From positions 3,683,155 through 3,747,154 of the forward strand of contig JAUPFP010000013.1 of NCBI GenBank assembly GCA_036925085.1: a stretch of 64,000 nucleotides of DNA, written 5' to 3'. The first letter of the stretch is position 1. Each line of letters opens with the position of its first letter. Source of the stretch: Brachycybe producta (taxonomy: Eukaryota > Arthropoda > Diplopoda > Playtdesmida > Andrognathidae). Position numbers and translations under genes: made by a program. The notes beneath the pieces are model-generated. The model saw only the letters and a list, made by a program, of their open reading frames with translations, was not told the origin of the DNA and ran no database searches. This document shows, one piece after another, positions 47,362-59,339 of this stretch.

Positions 47362-48741
47362 TTTTCATGTAATCATGAAAATAAGACAATCACAATTCCC
47401 CCTGTATGGCGGCAATCACTGCTAGCATTTGTATTTTTTTAAAAAATTGTGTTTTTGCACTCATTAATAATATTACTTGATTTTTTAGAAGAAGAAAAAC
47501 ATGGCGAATTTTAGCCATTATTCAGTAAATAATTAAACCACGTAGATGTATTTTTACATGTAACTGTAATAAAAGAAACAAAAAGCAGAACTTTTCCTTG
47601 ATAACGGCAATCACTGCCAGCATCTGTATTCCCTATTGGAATTGACTTTTTTGTTTGTTGGCCCTCCTATTCCTAGTAGTGATCGCGTTTGTATTTGTTT
47701 TATTGCAACTGTTCTGATAAAAGATCCAAACTCATTGGATAATAAAAATGGAGTTAAACTATTTACTTCGGGGTGAAATCTATCTATATAGTGAAATGAT
47801 TAAGGATTATACATTTATTTATGAAGGCTCTTCTTTTGCTTTTAATTCCTTCATGTTACCAATTGATATGGTCTGTATTTTATAATTAAGTATACAAGGG
47901 TAATTTGCTGGAAATATTACGTTTCGATAATAACAGTGTATATAAACAGAAAAAGAGATCAAACGGTTAACTTAACAACCGTTTGTTGTTGTTTTTTCTT
48001 CTGGCAAAACAAATAGGTAGTTAGCTTTTTTATAAGCTCTATGAAATTTATTTAGAAAAAAACAGTTTTAAATTCTTAACCCGGTATTCAAAAAAGTTGC
48101 TTAAAATAAAGTTAAGCTTAATGTAAGCCTAATGTAAAATCTATAGAGAGATTTTTAATTTTAACTGTGGCTTAAAGTAACGTTATAGAATATGGGGTCG
48201 TTTAAAGAAGCCATTTATTAATAATTTTAAGATAATAATTTTCAAAATTTATAATTTTCTGAAGAAGAAAAAAATGCAAAAGTTTCAACTTTTTTTTGCG
48301 GCTACTTTTTGAATTAAAAAAAACGATTAAATTGCTGAAAGAAATACATTTCTAAATTGTTTAGTTTGAGAACGTGTTGTGAGATGAGGCTACATTTACG
48401 TGATATTTTTCTCTCTACATTTTTATTATTTAAAATATTTTTAAAAAATCATTTCTGATCAATAGAGTTTAACTTTTGGTATAATTAAGTTAATTTAAAG
48501 CACACTTGCAAACGTTTTGGTATTTTTGGTGGTTTTTTTGACTACAGCTTGCAAATATTGTATAAATTAAAAATTTGCATATATTTTTACTTAGCTTTAC
48601 TGCTGGCTGTAGCAACTATTTGTAAGCTCTTCTTTGATATTTATTATAGTTAATTGTATAGCTAATGTATGTTGGCAAACAAATTTATGTTTATGAGTAG
48701 CTCCTCGTTAAAAATTGTAAAGTCCACATAACGGCCACATT

Positions 48742-48750
<9 letters not shown>
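47362..48750. other. Intronic AT-rich stretch
   Basis: No exon supported. A weak fold-back lies at about 48080-48200 (AACCCGGTATTCAAAAA against AACGTTATAGAATATGGGG, with AAAGTTAAGCTTAATG between). Confidence 0.5.
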
Positions 48751-48753
<3 letters not shown>

Positions 48754-48814
<61 letters not shown>

Positions 48815-49041
48815 TTCTCTTTTTCTCTCTCTCTGTTTCTCTTTCTTTCTCTATCTTTCTCTCTGTTTCTCTTTCTTTCTCTCTCTCTCTCTCTCTGTTT
48901 CTCTATCTCTCTCTCTCTATCTTTCTCTCTCTATCTCTCTCTCTATCTTTCTCTCTCTCTCTCTCTTTCTCTTTCTCACTGTTTCTCTTTATCTCTCTGT
49001 TTCTCTCTCTCTCTTTCTCTCTCTGTTTCTCTTTCTTTCTC

Positions 49042-49086
<45 letters not shown>

Positions 49087-49137
49087 CTCTCTCTTTCTCT
49101 CACTCTCTGTTTCTCTTTCTCTCTCTCTCTCTTTTTC
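48754..49137. repeat. (TA)n followed by a long (TC)n-type satellite
   Basis: About 29 TA units (48754-48812) are followed by roughly 325 bases of pyrimidine-only sequence built from TCTCTC, TTTCTC and CTGTTTCTCT units. The purine-rich complement gives spurious poly-RE frames. The tract can form triplex (H-DNA) structure in principle. Confidence 0.95.
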
Positions 49138-49417
49138 TCCTTATCGATTCACTTTTCTATACTAGTAGTGTATGTGTCTATGAATAGAAAACCTACAACG
49201 AAAATTATTTCTTTGGTCGTTTTTTTCTTTCTTCTTTGTAGCTTTTTTTTTTGGGTGGGTGGGTGGGTGGGGGCTGTTTCTTTAAAAATTATTGATGTCT
49301 AGGTAAAGTCTCAATAGGTTATTTGGTGACAATAACGAACACCCGGTGGTTTCAGTTTTAAAGATGAACCATTCTAAAGGTCAATTTAAGACGTTTTAGA
49401 AAGGACAGATTATCGTT

Positions 49418-49655
49418 GGTCTCTAGGTGACCTACACTTTCAGATAGTTTTTTTTTGGTGAAAAACTGTGAGTCACTCAGTGACATACACTTTTTTTACA
49501 TTCTGGGGGGCTTGCGCCCTCCAGACCTTTTGCAACAAGGTTAATTTAACGTAACCACGCCTAATTACCGATATAAATACGTTCTAAAGTGTAGGTCACT
49601 CAGTGACCTAAAGTTCTGAAGTGTAGGTCACCTTGAGTGACCTCTGATTAGTCTG
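49418..49655. mobile_element. Fold-back with TGACCTACACTT ends
   Basis: TCTAGGTGACCTACACTTTC at the left is mirrored by AAGTGTAGGTCACC at the right. AGTCACTCAGTGACAT and AGGTCACTCAGTGACCT are internal near-palindromes. The central CTTGCGCCCTCCAGACC and GCAACAAGGTTAATTTAACG resemble the tail near 53424-53460. Confidence 0.5.
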
Positions 49656-49689
49656 TCTCGTTTTATAATCGGCTGTTAATTTCACGCTG

Positions 49690-50290
49690 GTTATTGTTTT
49701 AGAAAGTAGAAGAATCAATGAAACTATAAAAAGTAAGTGAACATCTTTTGAACTCTGGTTATTCTATTTTTCAGCCTGAGCAAAGTTAAGAATGACTTTG
49801 AAAGTGTTTTAGAAACTAGAAGGGTAGCTCAATCTCGTAGTGGTAATTTCATGTTATCTTTTAAGTTTTAAAATAGGGTTTTATATACGAGTTGAAAATG
49901 AACTAATTTTAAGCTGACGTCGTTGCTAAACGGATGATGTTTTTAAAAACTTCTTTATGAAAAGTTTATTTTGAAAAATATCAACATGAAAAATAACTAT
50001 TGAAGTGTTTCCAGATACCATTCTAGTTTCTGAAACGCTTTTAATTTCGTTTTAGTCTCCCCTATGAAATGCATTATAACTAGAGTTAGAAAGTCATGCA
50101 ACGTCTTAAAAGTCAGAAATGAAAATAAAAAAATTTGAATTGGATTGAAATTTTTATAAATCAAGAGTTGAATGAAAAAAGATCTGCTAATGTCTAGAAA
50201 TATCAATTTTGATTATTTTCAACATGAAAATACTCATACAAGCGTATGCCACTTCAGTTATTCTAGTTTCTAAAACAGAAACTTAAGACT
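49690..50290. mobile_element. F1 fold-back copies (one full, one partial)
   Basis: GAACTCTGGTTATTCTATTT followed by TTCAG, then TTTTAGAAACTAGAAGGGTA and GCTCAATC, with the right-arm words CCATTCTAGTTTCTGAAACG and ACTAGAGTTAGAAAGTCATG. A second partial core follows at 50205-50285. Confidence 0.6.
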
Positions 50291-50404
50291 ATTCGAAGTT
50301 CTACTGATGTTTTCACTTTTAAGTTTTGAAAAAAAATTAAAATGCTTTTTATGAACATTTTTGAAGCACTTTGTATACAATTGTTTTCATAATCATTATC
50401 ATAA

Positions 50405-50440
<36 letters not shown>

Positions 50441-50927
50441 GTAGTAGTATTATTTAATTTCGATTTGTTGCACAAGTTTGCATCTTAATTATAATTAGTT
50501 AAAATAAGACAGTCTTTGTCGTTAACTCTAAAGCAGATTTTGTTGCCATCATTATCATCATCATCATCATTATCTTTATATTAATAATAAAAAGTTCTTC
50601 GAGGAACCATAATCTTTGAGATTGTCAGTTAATTTCATTTTTGTGATGTGTCTAATACGTGCTGATGATGACGAGTCGATCTCTAAGTAAGAAAAAAAAA
50701 AAACAAAGAACGATAAAAAAAATATTATCTTGAATATGAATTTGCCAGGGAAGCTGCTTAATTTTGGCTGATTTATGCTGTCATGAATATGCAAATTAGA
50801 CAATGTTTAAACTCAGTTCGGTTCTTCTTCTTTTTTTTTTGTTGCTTCTTCTTTTCTAAAGTCTTAACCAATTCATGACGGTATTATTATTACATATCAA
50901 ACATTATTATGTTGTTCTTATACACTG

Positions 50928-50928
<1 letters not shown>

Positions 50929-51010
<82 letters not shown>
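50929..51010. repeat. (TAA)n microsatellite
   Basis: About 27 AAT units. A separate ATT run occurs at 50408-50440 and a CAT run at 50545-50570. Confidence 0.95.
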
Positions 51011-51274
51011 GAAAGAATTCTTAAATCGCAACTTCTAAGACGTGTGTGTTATCAGTCGTGATGAGAAAGTTGCTGTACTTCTTTCTTTTTTCCTTATTAA
51101 AAGTCTTTATTTTTATTGATAATTTTGAGTTCTTAAGCATCGTTTCCAATTGTAATTATGAGTTTGTAAACATTTTCATGAAAATATGCATTAGTCCTAA
51201 TACATATATCGATGAGCTTTCATTCTGCTTCTAAAACTTGACTTGATATTTTTTTTTTTAAAAAACTTTGAAAA

Positions 51275-51488
51275 TATATGGCTGCGCGCCAAGAGCACAC
51301 CGTCATCAGGAAAAAGTAAACATGACAATATCCACCTGGGGCCTAGTGGCAGAGCCAGGGCACTGTCCTGTCACGACACGCTGTTGTTAAAACAGGCGCT
51401 TTGAATTTAACGGTGGAATTCTTCCACCGGGTGACGGCCGACTTCTGGCTTTGACTCGGCCCGGACACACAATCGAGATTCTACTGTA
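51275..51488. mobile_element. Less AT-rich repeat fragment with pogo-like end
   Basis: A block of balanced composition (CCACCTGGGGCCTAGTGGCA, GGAATTCTTCCACCGGGTG, GACTCGGCCCGGACACAC). Its right end, reverse complemented, begins CAGTAGAATCTCGATTGTGT, like the termini of 849-1258. The left end is not resolved. Reading frames are interrupted. Confidence 0.45.
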
Positions 51489-52243
51489 TATCATAATTTT
51501 TTAGGTTTTCATTTCATGTTGCAGCCATAAGAGCCTTTTTTTTTGTTCTTCTTATCTGTATGCGCACTGACTCGGATTTTTTTTTTATTTCTGCACATTT
51601 TTAATGAACAAACAAAATATTTTTGCTCTTCGAGCAGATGTTTGCAATATGAACCCATAAACATTTTAATTGCCTGTTTGTAGCGTTTTATTTTGTCAAG
51701 GACATGTTGTAGTTTGATGTACATACAGACAGATTCATTACTTTTAAGTGGAAACGTACCTTTCGAGAAAGGTCTTAAACTTTGCTTATACTTTGAAATT
51801 AAACCTTTTAATTAAGCTTTTACTCTCTTTTGTACTGGATAAAACTAAATTGAAAAAAAACACTGTTTTTGGAAAATTTAGTTTTGCTTTTTGTTCTATA
51901 TACTGTATATGGTGGTGATACTTAAAACAGAACAACGGTTTATTTTTGAGTCATTATTTTCTTATTAAAAGTCTTGCTTCTTGTAGAGTGTTGGGTAGTA
52001 GGGCCTATATATACATGTATATATATAGGAGAGAAAAATTTTAATATTTTTTCCTGAATATTATTTTTGAAGTTCACCCTCGTGTATATTATTTTTCGTA
52101 ATTGTTTTTTTTTTTTCTTTCTTTCTTCTCCTTCTGTGTATTTTTCGTATATGTACAGGGTGTCCACACAATGTCTTATGTTATGGCTTTGTTTTATGTT
52201 AACGGAACATCACTGATGGGGTGCTATGCTTACGTCGCTCTCA

Positions 52244-52618
52244 AGACCTTTCTTTCTAGAGCTCGATAAAAAATATCTCTGAAAAAAAACAAACATCCGA
52301 AAGCATAAATTCCACTTAATAAATTGAATAATTATAATAGGCTGCCAATGGTATGATGGAAAATTGAATCAAGGTCAAAGTATTATCTAAAAACCTATCA
52401 TTTCAGAGTTTAAAATACAAAAAAACTCTGAAATAATATTGCAAACAATATTTCAGAAAACTCTGAAAATTGAAATAGAACTCTGAAAATACATAACGAA
52501 GAAAAGAAAGAAAAAAAGTCACAATTTGTAGCTAGATGGCGCTGAATTACATAAGAGTAATTGTAATTTTCAGAAGTTTTTTTTTTTTCAGAGTTGTTTT
52601 TATCGAGCTCTAGAAAGG
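52244..52618. mobile_element. Fold-back element with TCTAGAGCTCGATAAAAA arms
   Basis: TTTCTAGAGCTCGATAAAAA is mirrored by TTTTTATCGAGCTCTAGAAA. Inside, the motif CTCTGAAA/TTTCAGAG is repeated at least six times (52280, 52403, 52427, 52459, 52483, 52590). Arms may extend outward (GACCTTTCTTT / GGCCTTTAGAAG). Confidence 0.6.
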
Positions 52619-53322
52619 CCTTTAGAAGAAGCTAATAACGTCAGCGATATATCAATGAAAAATTTAAGATTGTGTCATTTTGACGGATAAAAAAAGGAGT
52701 AATAAATGTTTTCAACAATTTAAATAAAAGGGTTCTTGCATTTTTTTTTTTTGTCATTGCCACCTTATTTATCAGACAAAATGACATAATCCTGGAATTG
52801 TTGTTAGTTCCTCTGTCGTCAAAAGCTTCTTCTAAAGGCGATGTAAGTATTACATTATTCTTTCATGCAATTGCAGGTAGTTCTTTTTTTTTAACATTAT
52901 TACACATTTAACATAAGCCTTCAGGCTTATTTTTTTATGTTTCTGACATCATTTATATTATTAGCTTTTTATATAGAGTTTATGAAAACAAATTTAAAGA
53001 AAGACGAGTATGCGAAATTTACTATTACATTTAAGACTACATTTTAGCAAAGGCAGTCTGAGGAGAACTGGAAAGTCAGAGAAAATTATTTCAAGTCAGA
53101 AAATGATAGTCGCTTATCCAGTCAATGAAAATCAGATAGGACAAAATAAACTTATATTTTCACTGCAACTGACAAAAGGAACGTAAAATGCATAAATTAA
53201 AAAAAATGTTTAAGATTATTTAAATCTCAGTAAGTTTTCATATAATTTGTTAAAACATTTTGGGGATTCTTTTTTTCGAATAGGGCCTACATTAAGGTGT
53301 ATGCGATTTTTCAAATAAGACG

Positions 53323-53396
53323 ATTTAATAGTTCAATGATCACGTCTACACCTCCGATGCGAGAGGTCCGAGTTCGATTCTTGTTGTGTCTTGAGG
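53323..53396 (+). mobile_element. tRNA-derived sequence (SINE head or tRNA pseudogene)
   Basis: TTAATAGTTCAATGATCA fits a degenerate A-box/D-arm, and GAGGTCCGAGTTCGATTC fits a B-box/T-arm, with about 30 bases between them, as in tRNA genes. The acceptor stem does not pair cleanly. A GC-richer tail (CTGCGGGCGCTCAGCCCC ... GCAACAAGTTTAATTTAAC) follows, so a SINE is the better reading than a working tRNA. Confidence 0.5.
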
Positions 53397-53569
53397 ATTA
53401 TTTAAATGACCTGCGGGCGCTCAGCCCCAAGCTCAGCCCTGCAACAAGTTTAATTTAACAAAACCTAACCTAACTAAACTTAATTCGTTTTAGTTTTTAG
53501 TTCTACATTTTATTAAAATATACATTAAGTAACATTATTTTCAGAAGATGTGGAACATAACCACTTTGT

Positions 53570-53645
53570 ATAAGACGAGGATGGAACTCGTGCCACTCGC
53601 GTCGAAGGCAGACACATTACCACTGAGCTTATCAAAGTGACTTAT
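53570..53645 (-). mobile_element. tRNA-derived sequence, opposite strand
   Basis: On the minus strand the order is TAAGCTCAGTGGTAATGTG (A-box like), a CTTCGACGCGAG anticodon-loop region, then CACGAGTTCCATCCTC (B-box like). It lies head-to-head with the copy at 53323, about 175 bp apart. Confidence 0.5.
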
Positions 53646-54609
53646 TTGAAGCGGCATACCTTAACTTTCTTAGGCCCTATTCGAAAGAACACCCAAAATT
53701 CTTTTTTTGCTCGTGTTTCAAAAAATTGTTTGCGAGCTCGTATATTGAACCAGTTGAACATATTTATTATGAGTAAGAATATACTAGATATTTGGTCAGG
53801 GAAATGAACCAAACATTTTGATGAAAAGTCTAGGAAATGGATTTTTTTTGATTCGGGTATTAACAATGAAAAAGGGCGAGGTTAAAAATAACATTTTGGC
53901 CACCCTGTATATCTCGTATATCTACATATATGTGCATGCATATGTAGATCTATGTATATATATATATCTAAATATTCTCTCTCTCTCTCTCTCAGCTGGC
54001 AACCCGAGTGATCATCATTATCATTTTATTATGCACCTGTAATGTGATGTATATGTAAAGAAAACTAGGTCTAGTGTATGTTCGTTTGAAGCTGCTTTTT
54101 CTGCATCGACTGTTACCATAGCAACAACATCCAGGGTCATATTCTCTCTGTGTGTGTGTGTTTTGTATTTAGGCCCTGTATATGTGCCTTGACGAGAGAT
54201 AGATGATAGAATTTAGGAGAAAATTTATATATATATATATTTATATATCAAGAGAGAAAAAAAAAGAAATCTTGAAGCATTTCTTCTTTTTCTTCTTCAT
54301 TCAGCCAGCAAATAAAACCGTGAAATAATAAAAAAAAAAGTCACTACTCTTGGGAAATATTCATTTTATAAGACATATATCTCTGTTCATAATTGAAAAG
54401 GCATCAAAATCAATTAATGACTTGGGCGGGTTTTTTTTTCTTTCTTCCTATTTTGGTTAGAATTTGTTTTTTATTGACGAAGAAATTCATTTAATCTTTC
54501 AATTAGAATTTGAAGTATAAAAACTTTTTTTATATACTGAAATAGTAATTGAATGGTTGAAAACAAAAGAATGGGGGAAAGGAAGCTTTTGCAGGTTATG
54601 CAAATGAAG

Positions 54610-55325
54610 GGAGGAACAATGGGATCTCAAACTCAAACCCTTGGTTATTATTCTGTATTTCTGAGGCAAGGGAAATTTTTAAAGAGTTTTAGAAACTAGG
54701 ACTTTAAAAATAAACTTTTTATGACATTTTCATATTCTCAAATTTTGGGGTTTTTTTTAACCTTTGCAGAAGATACAAATGACTGAAAAACAATGGAATC
54801 GAACCCTGGTTATTTTGAATTTCAGAACGAAACTGAAGGGGATATTGAAATTGGTTTATAAAGTTATAAACTACACTGTAAAACTTTAAAAAATAAACGT
54901 TTTATGGCGGTTGCAAATTTTCAGTTTTCATTTTGCAGTTTTAAACTGTTTTATGAGCATATTTATTATAAACCCTACATATTTATTAGCTTATTTTGCA
55001 TTTTAGGAGCAACACTAATGAGAAATTGAAAGTGTGTTAGAAACTAGAATGGCAGTTGAATCCCTTACTGATGTTTTAACGTTGATATATTTTAAAATAA
55101 ACTTTTTATAGTCAAAAGTTTTTTTAAAAAAATATTACTGCTTAAAGTTGACTCATTTTCAAACTGACATAAAAAGCTTGTTTTTAGAATATATTAATAT
55201 AAAAATATTCTTGAGTGATCTAGTAGCCCTTCTAGTTTCTAAAACACATCAGATTTCTCTTAATTATCCTTTTGAACGATAGAATGATCAGAGTTCGAGT
55301 AGCGTCTACACTTTTAAAACCAGTT
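54610..55325. mobile_element. F1 fold-back copies, rearranged
   Basis: AACCCTTGGTTATTATTCTG, TTTTAGAAACTAGGA and AAACTTTTTATGACATTTTC are followed by a second start at about 54990 with TGTTAGAAACTAGAATGGCA. The right-arm words are TAGCCCTTCTAGTTTCTAAA and CAGAGTTCGAGTAGCGTC. Confidence 0.6.
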
Positions 55326-55962
55326 TAAGTTGGACCAAAATGCGATAATAACTTTAAAAAAAATTATAATTTGGTTATTTTTAATTGGCATAAAAAAGTT
55401 TATTTTAAATAGTTTTAAATGATTTACAGTTTGTTTTTAATGTTGCAGTTCTATGGATATTTTCGCTGTACAACAACTTATTTTTCTTTCCGTTCAAATG
55501 CATCGATTGAAGACTCGTCTTTTTGTTTAAAAATGCGTTTTCATATTTTGCAAATGTTGAGAAAATTTTTTTGTTTATTCATTTTTAGAAGTTTGTTTGC
55601 GGCGAAAGAAAAAAAAACGAAACAATCGGCGTTTTAAATTTAATGGTGTCTGCAAACACCTTCTTTAGACACGATTCCATTTATATATTTTTTTTCAAAA
55701 AAAATAAGAAAATTCTGCTTTTTATACAATGTATTCTTCAAGCCATAATTGAGTTCTAGGAACTTTTATTATTTCGCGTGTGCGATCTTTATTGAGCGAA
55801 TAATTGATTTGTCTACTTGAAAACCGCAGGCGTTTTGTATTTCATGGAAGTTTTTTTTATACATAAATATCAAATATTTGTCTACATTTTTTTATATATA
55901 TTTCAAATTCCAAATTTCAATTTGTAGTGAAATTATTTGAACGGTTACACTGTAGTTACGAA

Positions 55963-56304
55963 TTAAGATGGTTTATGAACAAGTTTTCGAACTCTTGATT
56001 ATTTTGTCTTTTCAGGAGAAAAAAAATAAAGAAAAACTAAAAAAGTGTTTTAGTATTTTGAAGCTGATATTTTTCAAAATAAACTTTTTATTGACAAAAA
56101 TCACAAATATTGATTGTCTGCTTAAAAAGTTGGATAATTTTGAAATTTTCATTTAAAAAACACATTATTTTGAAAGATATCAACATGAAAATACCCTAAA
56201 GTGTTGCAATTACATTTCTAGTTTCTAAAACACATTCACGTTTTTCTTCTGAAATACAGAATAATCAGAGTTCGACAGTCGTTTACACTTTAAAAACAAC
56301 TTAA
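55963..56304. mobile_element. Fold-back element, TTAA family F1, clear copy
   Basis: TTAA at 55963-55966 and 56301-56304. The left arm has GATGGTTTATGAACAAGTTT, TCGAACTCTTGATTATTTTG and TCTTTTCAGGAG. The right arm has TTCTAGTTTCTAAAACACAT and ATCAGAGTTCGACAGTCG. It supports the TTAA target assignment. Confidence 0.75.
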
Positions 56305-56807
56305 TATATATATACAATACAAACTGTTCATGTTAATGTATAGGGACTGTTTTGCATTGAGTGATTGCGTATCTACAAGGGGCAAATGTGCTTTTTTTTT
56401 TCTTTCTCTCAAATTATTATTAACGTAAAAAAACAATTGTGCTTTTTTGCAAACAGGAGACTGGTTGGAGGCTTAATTCTATATGAAATCTTACCGGTAA
56501 ATTTATTTTAGAATAAATCTAGCCTCTAAACAGCCTCATTGATTAAAAAAAGCACAATTATTTTTACCTTATTTATCATATCTCTTAATAGCAAAGTGAT
56601 AAAGTAGATTTAGTACATTCATTAATTTATGGTTAATTGTGTCTTTTGTTTTTGGTATTGGTTGACACTTTTTATCATTTGTTGATTGTCTGGATTAAAA
56701 TACTAGATAAAACACATTGAACCCCTTTTTTACTGTGAAAGACCATTAAGGGTTAGGTTTCTTTTTTGTTGCATGGTAGTAGTGGTGGCTGTTTTGTGTG
56801 TATTTTA

Positions 56808-56810
<3 letters not shown>

Positions 56811-56847
<37 letters not shown>

Positions 56848-56906
56848 ATGTGTGTGTGTGTCTTGTGTCTGTGTTTTTTGTGTATGTGTGTGTCTGTGTG
56901 TATTTT

Positions 56907-56941
<35 letters not shown>

Positions 56942-56942
56942 A
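56811..56942. repeat. (TG)n microsatellite block with a TA core
   Basis: TG runs at 56811-56842, 56850-56860 and 56927-56941, with a TA run at 56909-56924. The Cys/Val-rich frame here is the repeat translated. Confidence 0.9.
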
Positions 56943-57690
56943 GGTGATGTCACTGCCACTGGCTCGCTCTTTCTAGTCTTTTTCATTGTTGAAGATAAGG
57001 TTTTGAGAGCGAAATTGGAGCTATGTCTCTCTCTTTCTCTTTTGAATGTAAAAAAGCTGTAGGATCCGTAAATAGAACTAGCAGCAGAGTTAGTTGCTGT
57101 GGTGGTGGTTTTGCCCCCTTTTCAATCGGAATTCATCTTCGGTGCCATTCGGATTGAAAAAATAGTTGCTTCATTTTCTGAAAACTCAGTTGTCTGTGTC
57201 TGCTTTTTTTTTCAATGTAACAAAAAAAAACGTGTCTTTCTGTCTGTGTTTGTGTGTGTGTGACAACGACTTAATAATTTTGTCCTAGAAGAACATCTAC
57301 TAATTCTATTCGATTTACTTTTTTTGGTGGCTGGAATTTTGTTTTGCTGCCACGACCACCACCACCAACAACCACCACCACATTTATTCAATTGCACCTT
57401 TTTGTGTGACACGGGCTTTTCTTTTTATTTATCATAGGTACATATATACAGTAAATATATTTTTTTTTCTTTGAAGTTGTTTTGTGGATGAGAAAAAAGG
57501 AAGAAGGTTTTTTTTACGACTTGGTGTTGTTTGCGTTTTATCTTTTTATATTGATTTGGTCGTTTGAAACAGTCGTGTTTTACTTTGTGCCTCTTGAAGG
57601 AAGAGAAATCTGCTGATGACTTGGTAGTCGTCTTAAATTGTCTACATCCACTTTTCTATATTAAAGCTCTAATACTTTATATTTTGGACA

Positions 57691-57691
<1 letters not shown>

Positions 57692-57767
<76 letters not shown>
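57692..57767. repeat. (TA)n microsatellite
   Basis: About 37 TA units, lying 40 bp before an F1 fold-back. Confidence 0.95.
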
Positions 57768-57774
<7 letters not shown>

Positions 57775-57804
57775 TATTTGAACTGACTTTTTGTTAGTAT
57801 TTCT

Positions 57805-58614
57805 TTAAAATGTTTATGAACAGCTCATTTTCGAACTTTTTGATTATTCTATATTTCAGATGAGTAAAAATGAAGAGAAACTTGAATTAGTTTTAGAAAC
57901 GAGAAGGGTAGCGCTAGCATATTTTTATAATAATCTTTCAAAATAAACTTTTTATATACAAAAATTAAAAAAATATATATACAGTATATCGTCTGCTTTA
58001 AGTTGTTTCATTTTTTGTGTGATTTAAATCACGAAGTAGAAAAAAAAGCTGCACTTTACATTAAAAATTTAAATACATCTTTACATTTTATAATATGCAC
58101 AACACAAACAATATGTAACAAAGTTTTTAGAAATGTACCTTTTAATTGTTTATTAACTTTATAATTAAAAATTAATAATTTAAGACTTTCTAAAAAAAAT
58201 AGCGCAGCCATATTCACATTTAGCTTTACTGTAGTTTTGACTACTGCTCAAGTAAGTAATGATATCTTGTTTTCTAGTTGATAACAAACTGACAAATAAT
58301 AAATAATGAAGTCTAAATTTTTCTTCAATTTTTAAAAAAAAAAAAATTATTAAAATATGATTTTTTTATTTTTTATTAAAAATATCATTTGATTTAAATC
58401 GCGATTTGAATCAATTAAATTAAATCAATCCCCCTCTCTGTTTAAAAACTAACATAAAAAGCATATTTTGAAAGATATCAATGTGAAAATACTCAAGTGA
58501 TTGAGCTACCCTTCTAGTTTCGAAAACACATTTCAAGTTTCTTTTCGTTTTCGACCTCTTAAGACAAAAAATAATCAGATTTCGAGAGGCGTTCACACTT
58601 TAAAACCACCTTAA
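57805..58614. mobile_element. Fold-back element, TTAA family F1, split by a nested insertion
   Basis: TTAA at 57805-57808 and 58611-58614. The left arm is ATGTTTATGAACAGCTCATT, TTCGAACTTTTTGATTATTC and TATATTTCAG. The right arm is ATTGAGCTACCCTTCTAGTT, TCGAGAGGCGTTCACACTTT and AAAACCACC. The core is interrupted at 58018-58438. The right end is 142 bp before the exon at 58756. Confidence 0.7.
58018..58438. mobile_element. GATTTAAATC-ended insertion nested in F1
   Basis: It starts GTGATTTAAATCACG and ends with GATTTAAATCGCGATTTGAA and TTAAATCAATCC. On either side the F1 core continues (CTGCTTTAAGTTGTTTCATT and AAAACTAACATAAAAAGC), so this is a later insertion. Confidence 0.6.
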
Positions 58615-58755
58615 AGTGATTTTTATAAGAAGAGTGTGTTGGTCATCTTTATTTCGCATTATGATGATGATGATGGTGATGGTGATGTTGTCAAATGTGA
58701 TTATTAACTTAATACAACGATGTTTATTTTATTATTTTGTTCTCATTTTTTTTAG

Positions 58756-58861
58756 CATTTGAATCACGTCTTGTTACCAAATCGACCTGTTGGTTCCAAT
58801 GTCATAGCGGCATTTAGTCAACCCAATTCGCCGCTTCCTGGCGAAGACACCTACAATACAG
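58756..58861 (+). CDS. Exon of the same protein (firm exon 3)
   Basis: The acceptor is TTTTTTTTAG|CAT and the donor ACAG|GTGAGA. It is 106 nt long, entering in phase 0 and leaving in phase 1. The residues read HLNHVLLPNRPVGSNVIAAF, then SQPNSPLPGEDTYNT and a Gly completed across the junction. SQPNSPLP is a plausible Pro-directed phosphorylation site. The base composition and lack of stops contrast with the flanks. No domain is recognised. Confidence 0.8.
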
Positions 58862-59339
58862 GTGAGAAATGTAAACCTATACTTTTCTAACTAATTTTAA
58901 ATATATACAGAGGGAAGAAACTTTTTAGCACGAAATTTCAAGAGATAGGAATATTGTTTTCGTGTTAAACGAATTTTCGTCTTAGAAGAAAGAATTTTTA
59001 TTCTATTCTAAGGGACAGGACTAAAAATATATTTTTTTTATTTTAGGCCCTATTTGTTTTCGTGTTAAACGGTTTTCACTGTAGTTTAGTTTTTAAGATG
59101 GTTCAACAATTAATTTAGGTGCAGTATGCGAACAAAATTGTTTTTTTCAGAATAACAAAAAAACGGTTCAATGTTTGTTAGAGATAGCTAAAAAGATTTG
59201 CATAAAATTTACAAAACTTATGATTACATTTTCAAAGGTTTTTCTCTCGGCACATTGATACCATATGTACAATAAAATAATCAGTTTAACCAAAAATAAA
59301 AATGAACAAATTGCGTAAATTTTTTCTTTTTTTGGAAAT

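Larger units (their letters stand above)
42729..58755 (+). other. Intron of 16.0 kb, phase 0
   Basis: The donor is GTAATG and the acceptor TTTTTTTTAG. It contains the SINE/Helitron-like composite (43.4-47.4 kb), a long TA/TC satellite block (48.75-49.14 kb), several F1 fold-backs, fold-backs at 49.4 and 52.2 kb, tRNA-derived pieces at 53.3-53.6 kb and TG/TA arrays. No internal exon is supported, and the phases of the bordering exons agree directly. Confidence 0.7.

Noticed and set aside
48903..49103. Arg/Glu repeat frame
   Set aside because: Translation of the TC satellite; similarly the frames at 17770-18063, 39098-39320, 43509-43838, 56766-57062 and 57564-57797 are microsatellite translations.
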